Assembly: GCF_003664035.1 (NCBI RefSeq)
Contig: NZ_RCCK01000011.1
Span: 1,302,001 to 1,366,000 of the forward strand
From: Pedobacter alluvionis
GTDB lineage: Bacteria > Bacteroidota > Bacteroidia > Sphingobacteriales > Sphingobacteriaceae
Direction: 5' to 3'
Length of the DNA: 64,000 nucleotides
Below are positions 62,742 through 64,000 of this stretch, in pieces. Within the stretch, counting starts at the first letter, position 1, and each line of letters begins with the position of its first letter. A program made the translations under genes and the position numbers. The notes under the pieces are model-generated. The model ran no database searches. It had not been told where the DNA came from and was given only the letters and a program-made list of their open reading frames with translations.

Positions 62742-63137
62742 CTAAGCTTTAGGCCAATCATTTTCGTGTTCTGCGTTACCCAGTTTTAGTTTACGGGCAG
62801 ATACTACGAAACTTAATGTCATCGGTGTATTGTCGTTTACCGCAATACCTTCATTATATTGAATGATGTAACCGTCTTCGAAAGACAATTCCTTCATTTT
62901 TGCATCTTCTTCGCCTTTTTTGAAAACCAATGTTCCAGAAAGTGGCTTATATTGGTTGTTAACCATTGATTCGATCACTGAAGTATCTTCAGTTGATTCG
63001 ATTTCGATGTGGATGGTACCACCATAAACACCAGACGATGGACGGCCTTTTGCGTCAACATCTCTATTTAATGAAAAGCTGCACTGTAGTACATCAAATT
63101 CTTTTGATCCTAAGTTTAAACGGGTTTTGAATGCCAT
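62742..63137 (-). CDS. T6SS tube protein TssD/Hcp paralogue (cassette 2, second)
   Basis: A 131-residue Hcp: MAFKTRLNLGSKEFDVLQCS, NRDVDAKGRPSSGVYGGTIH, NNQYKPLSGTLVFKKGEEDA. Nearly identical to 48490-48885, so the two cassettes arose by duplication. Gene pairs in each cassette keep the same order and paralogue types. Confidence 0.93.
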   Translation of the reverse strand: MAFKTRLNLGSKEFDVLQCSFSLNRDVDAKGRPSSGVYGGTIHIEIESTEDTSVIESMVNNQYKPLSGTLVFKKGEEDAKMKELSFEDGYIIQYNEGIAVNDNTPMTLSFVVSARKLKLGNAEHENDWPKA

Positions 63138-63249
63138 TGTAGTAAAGTTTTAATGTGAAAGATAAATTAATTGCGAGGAGTTTGGCGTTAAGCGTATAGG
63201 GGTTGGCGTTTAAATACCTTAAACCCTAAACCTCAGGCCTTAAACCTAA
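63138..63249. repeat. hcp-hcp spacer, cassette 2
   Basis: 112 bp with the blocks GAGTTTGGCGTTAAGCGTA and CCTTAAACCCTAAACCTCA in the same order as in 48886-49014. It is a degenerate copy of the spacer in cassette 1. Confidence 0.6.
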
Positions 63250-63645
63250 CTAAGCTTTTGGCCAATCGTTAACATGCTCTGCGCTTCCTAATTTAAGCTT
63301 TCTTGCTGAAATCTGAAATTTGAGTGTCATCGCGTGATCGCCAACAATGTTTATCCCTTCGGAATATTTAACAATGTAGCCATCTTCGAAGTTAACTTCT
63401 TTCATTTTGGCATCTTCCTCTGTTTTCTTGATCAGAAGGGTTCCTGTAATAGGTTTGTACTGGTTGTTTACCATCGCCTCGATTATTGAGGTGTCTTCGG
63501 TTGATTCGATCTCAATATCGATGGTACCGCCGTAAACTCCGGAAGAAGGTCTTCCCTTAGCATCTACATCACGGTTTAACGCATAGGCACAGTGAAGTAC
63601 ATCGTACTCCTTGCCCGCAAAATTTAATCTAGCTTTGAAAGCCAT
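63250..63645 (-). CDS. T6SS tube protein TssD/Hcp paralogue (cassette 2, first)
   Basis: A 131-residue Hcp protein: MAFKARLNFAGKEYDVLHCA, YKPITGTLLIKKTEEDAKMK, MTLKFQISARKLKLGSAEHV. Almost the same as 49015-49410. It is the first gene of the right-hand cassette. Confidence 0.93.
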   Translation of the reverse strand: MAFKARLNFAGKEYDVLHCAYALNRDVDAKGRPSSGVYGGTIDIEIESTEDTSIIEAMVNNQYKPITGTLLIKKTEEDAKMKEVNFEDGYIVKYSEGINIVGDHAMTLKFQISARKLKLGSAEHVNDWPKA

Positions 63646-64000
63646 AGTTTTAAAATTTAAAGGTTAAAAAATTGATTATTGTAGCCTTTGCTACTGTATT
63701 GATTCAACCAAATATCAGGCCAAAACTGGGATATAACGCTCATTAATAAGCGGTAAACAAATAGTAAAAAACAGAAAATTTATGTTTATCGCCTAAAAAC
63801 GCAGTTATACATTGTGTTTTTGTGGAAAAGATGTGGAAAAATCTGAACCTATCTTTAATATTACAAACACATTATTAATGCAGAGTGTCTCATAAAACTG
63901 TAGAGATTATACACAAAGTGTAGCGTTTTAGGACAAGCTGGATACTAAATCACTATGATGGTCTGCGAGGGTCGCAGACCATTTTGCCTTTAAATCAACT
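63646..64000. other. Noncoding leader of hcp pair 2
   Basis: No gene is seen. It shares with 49411-49869 the block AAAATTTAAAGGTTAAA, a hairpin GTAGC..GCTAC (63681-63694), ACCAAATATCAGGCCA, and a distal GTAGCGTTTTAGGACAAG (63921-63938). Confidence 0.55.
63959..63981. terminator. Inverted repeat TGGTCTGCGA at right edge
   Basis: Ten-base perfect arms TGGTCTGCGA / TCGCAGACCA with loop GGG, followed by a short T-run. It may be the terminator of a gene outside the window. Confidence 0.6.

Overview
The window looks like a piece of a Sphingobacteriaceae chromosome (Bacteroidota), most probably Pedobacter or a close relative. The reasons are AT-rich DNA, promoters with the Bacteroidota -7 box TAnnTTTG, few Shine-Dalgarno sequences, a TonB-dependent receptor with a CarboxypepD_reg-like front domain, family types such as DUF5687 and DUF6263, a long-form urocanase, and a Bacteroidota-type (T6SS-iii) set of TssD/Hcp, VgrG and DUF4280 proteins. 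No rRNA, tRNA, CRISPR array, integrase or complete insertion sequence was seen.

Region 1 (1-40.4 kb) is mostly ordinary chromosome. It holds a partial nucleoid-associated protein, a TlpA-like thioredoxin, a His/Cys-rich small protein with a ZnuD-like TonB receptor, a DoxX / aldo-keto reductase / old-yellow-enzyme group, a GntR(YtrA)-ABC operon with a visible operator, a DUF5687 ABC exporter, rarA, an MHS-type transporter, hisS, a SUI1/YciH factor, a lipid kinase, metK behind a structured leader, a lone exbD, a Cu/Zn SOD lipoprotein, a quinone-reductase/monooxygenase pair divergent from a LysR gene, a multi-PAS histidine kinase, and hutH-hutU divergent from a LysR gene. Intergenic spaces carry several dispersed repeat families: a composite element of about 320 bp in three copies, a MITE-like element with CCTCGTT hairpins, ACCGCAAAG elements and GTCATT elements.

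Region 2 (40.4-63.7 kb) is almost entirely on the minus strand and is a type VI secretion effector/immunity region with two related cassettes. Each starts with a tandem pair of 131-aa tssD/hcp genes and continues to a VgrG. The right cassette (63.6 to 49.9 kb in transcription order) carries hcp-hcp-VgrG, a 57-aa protein, a DUF2931 lipoprotein, a Tle1-like DUF2235 lipase, a 327-aa accessory protein, a DUF4280 PAAR-like protein, a 973-aa protein of unknown type, and a string of lipoprotein and membrane-protein genes that look like immunity genes, one a truncated duplicate. The left cassette (49.4 to 40.4 kb) carries hcp-hcp, a lysozyme-like protein with an adjacent lipoprotein, VgrG, a PAAR-like/transmembrane protein with a C-terminal PD-(D/E)XK nuclease, Imm70, two ankyrin proteins (one frameshifted), and three small accessory genes, one a paralogue of the 327-aa protein. 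The sheath and baseplate genes (TssB, TssC, TssK and others) are not in the window.

Limits: product names rest on reading motifs and remembered families, not on searches. Immunity assignments rest on gene order and predicted location. Several starts are set downstream of the longest open frame for the reasons given in each entry.
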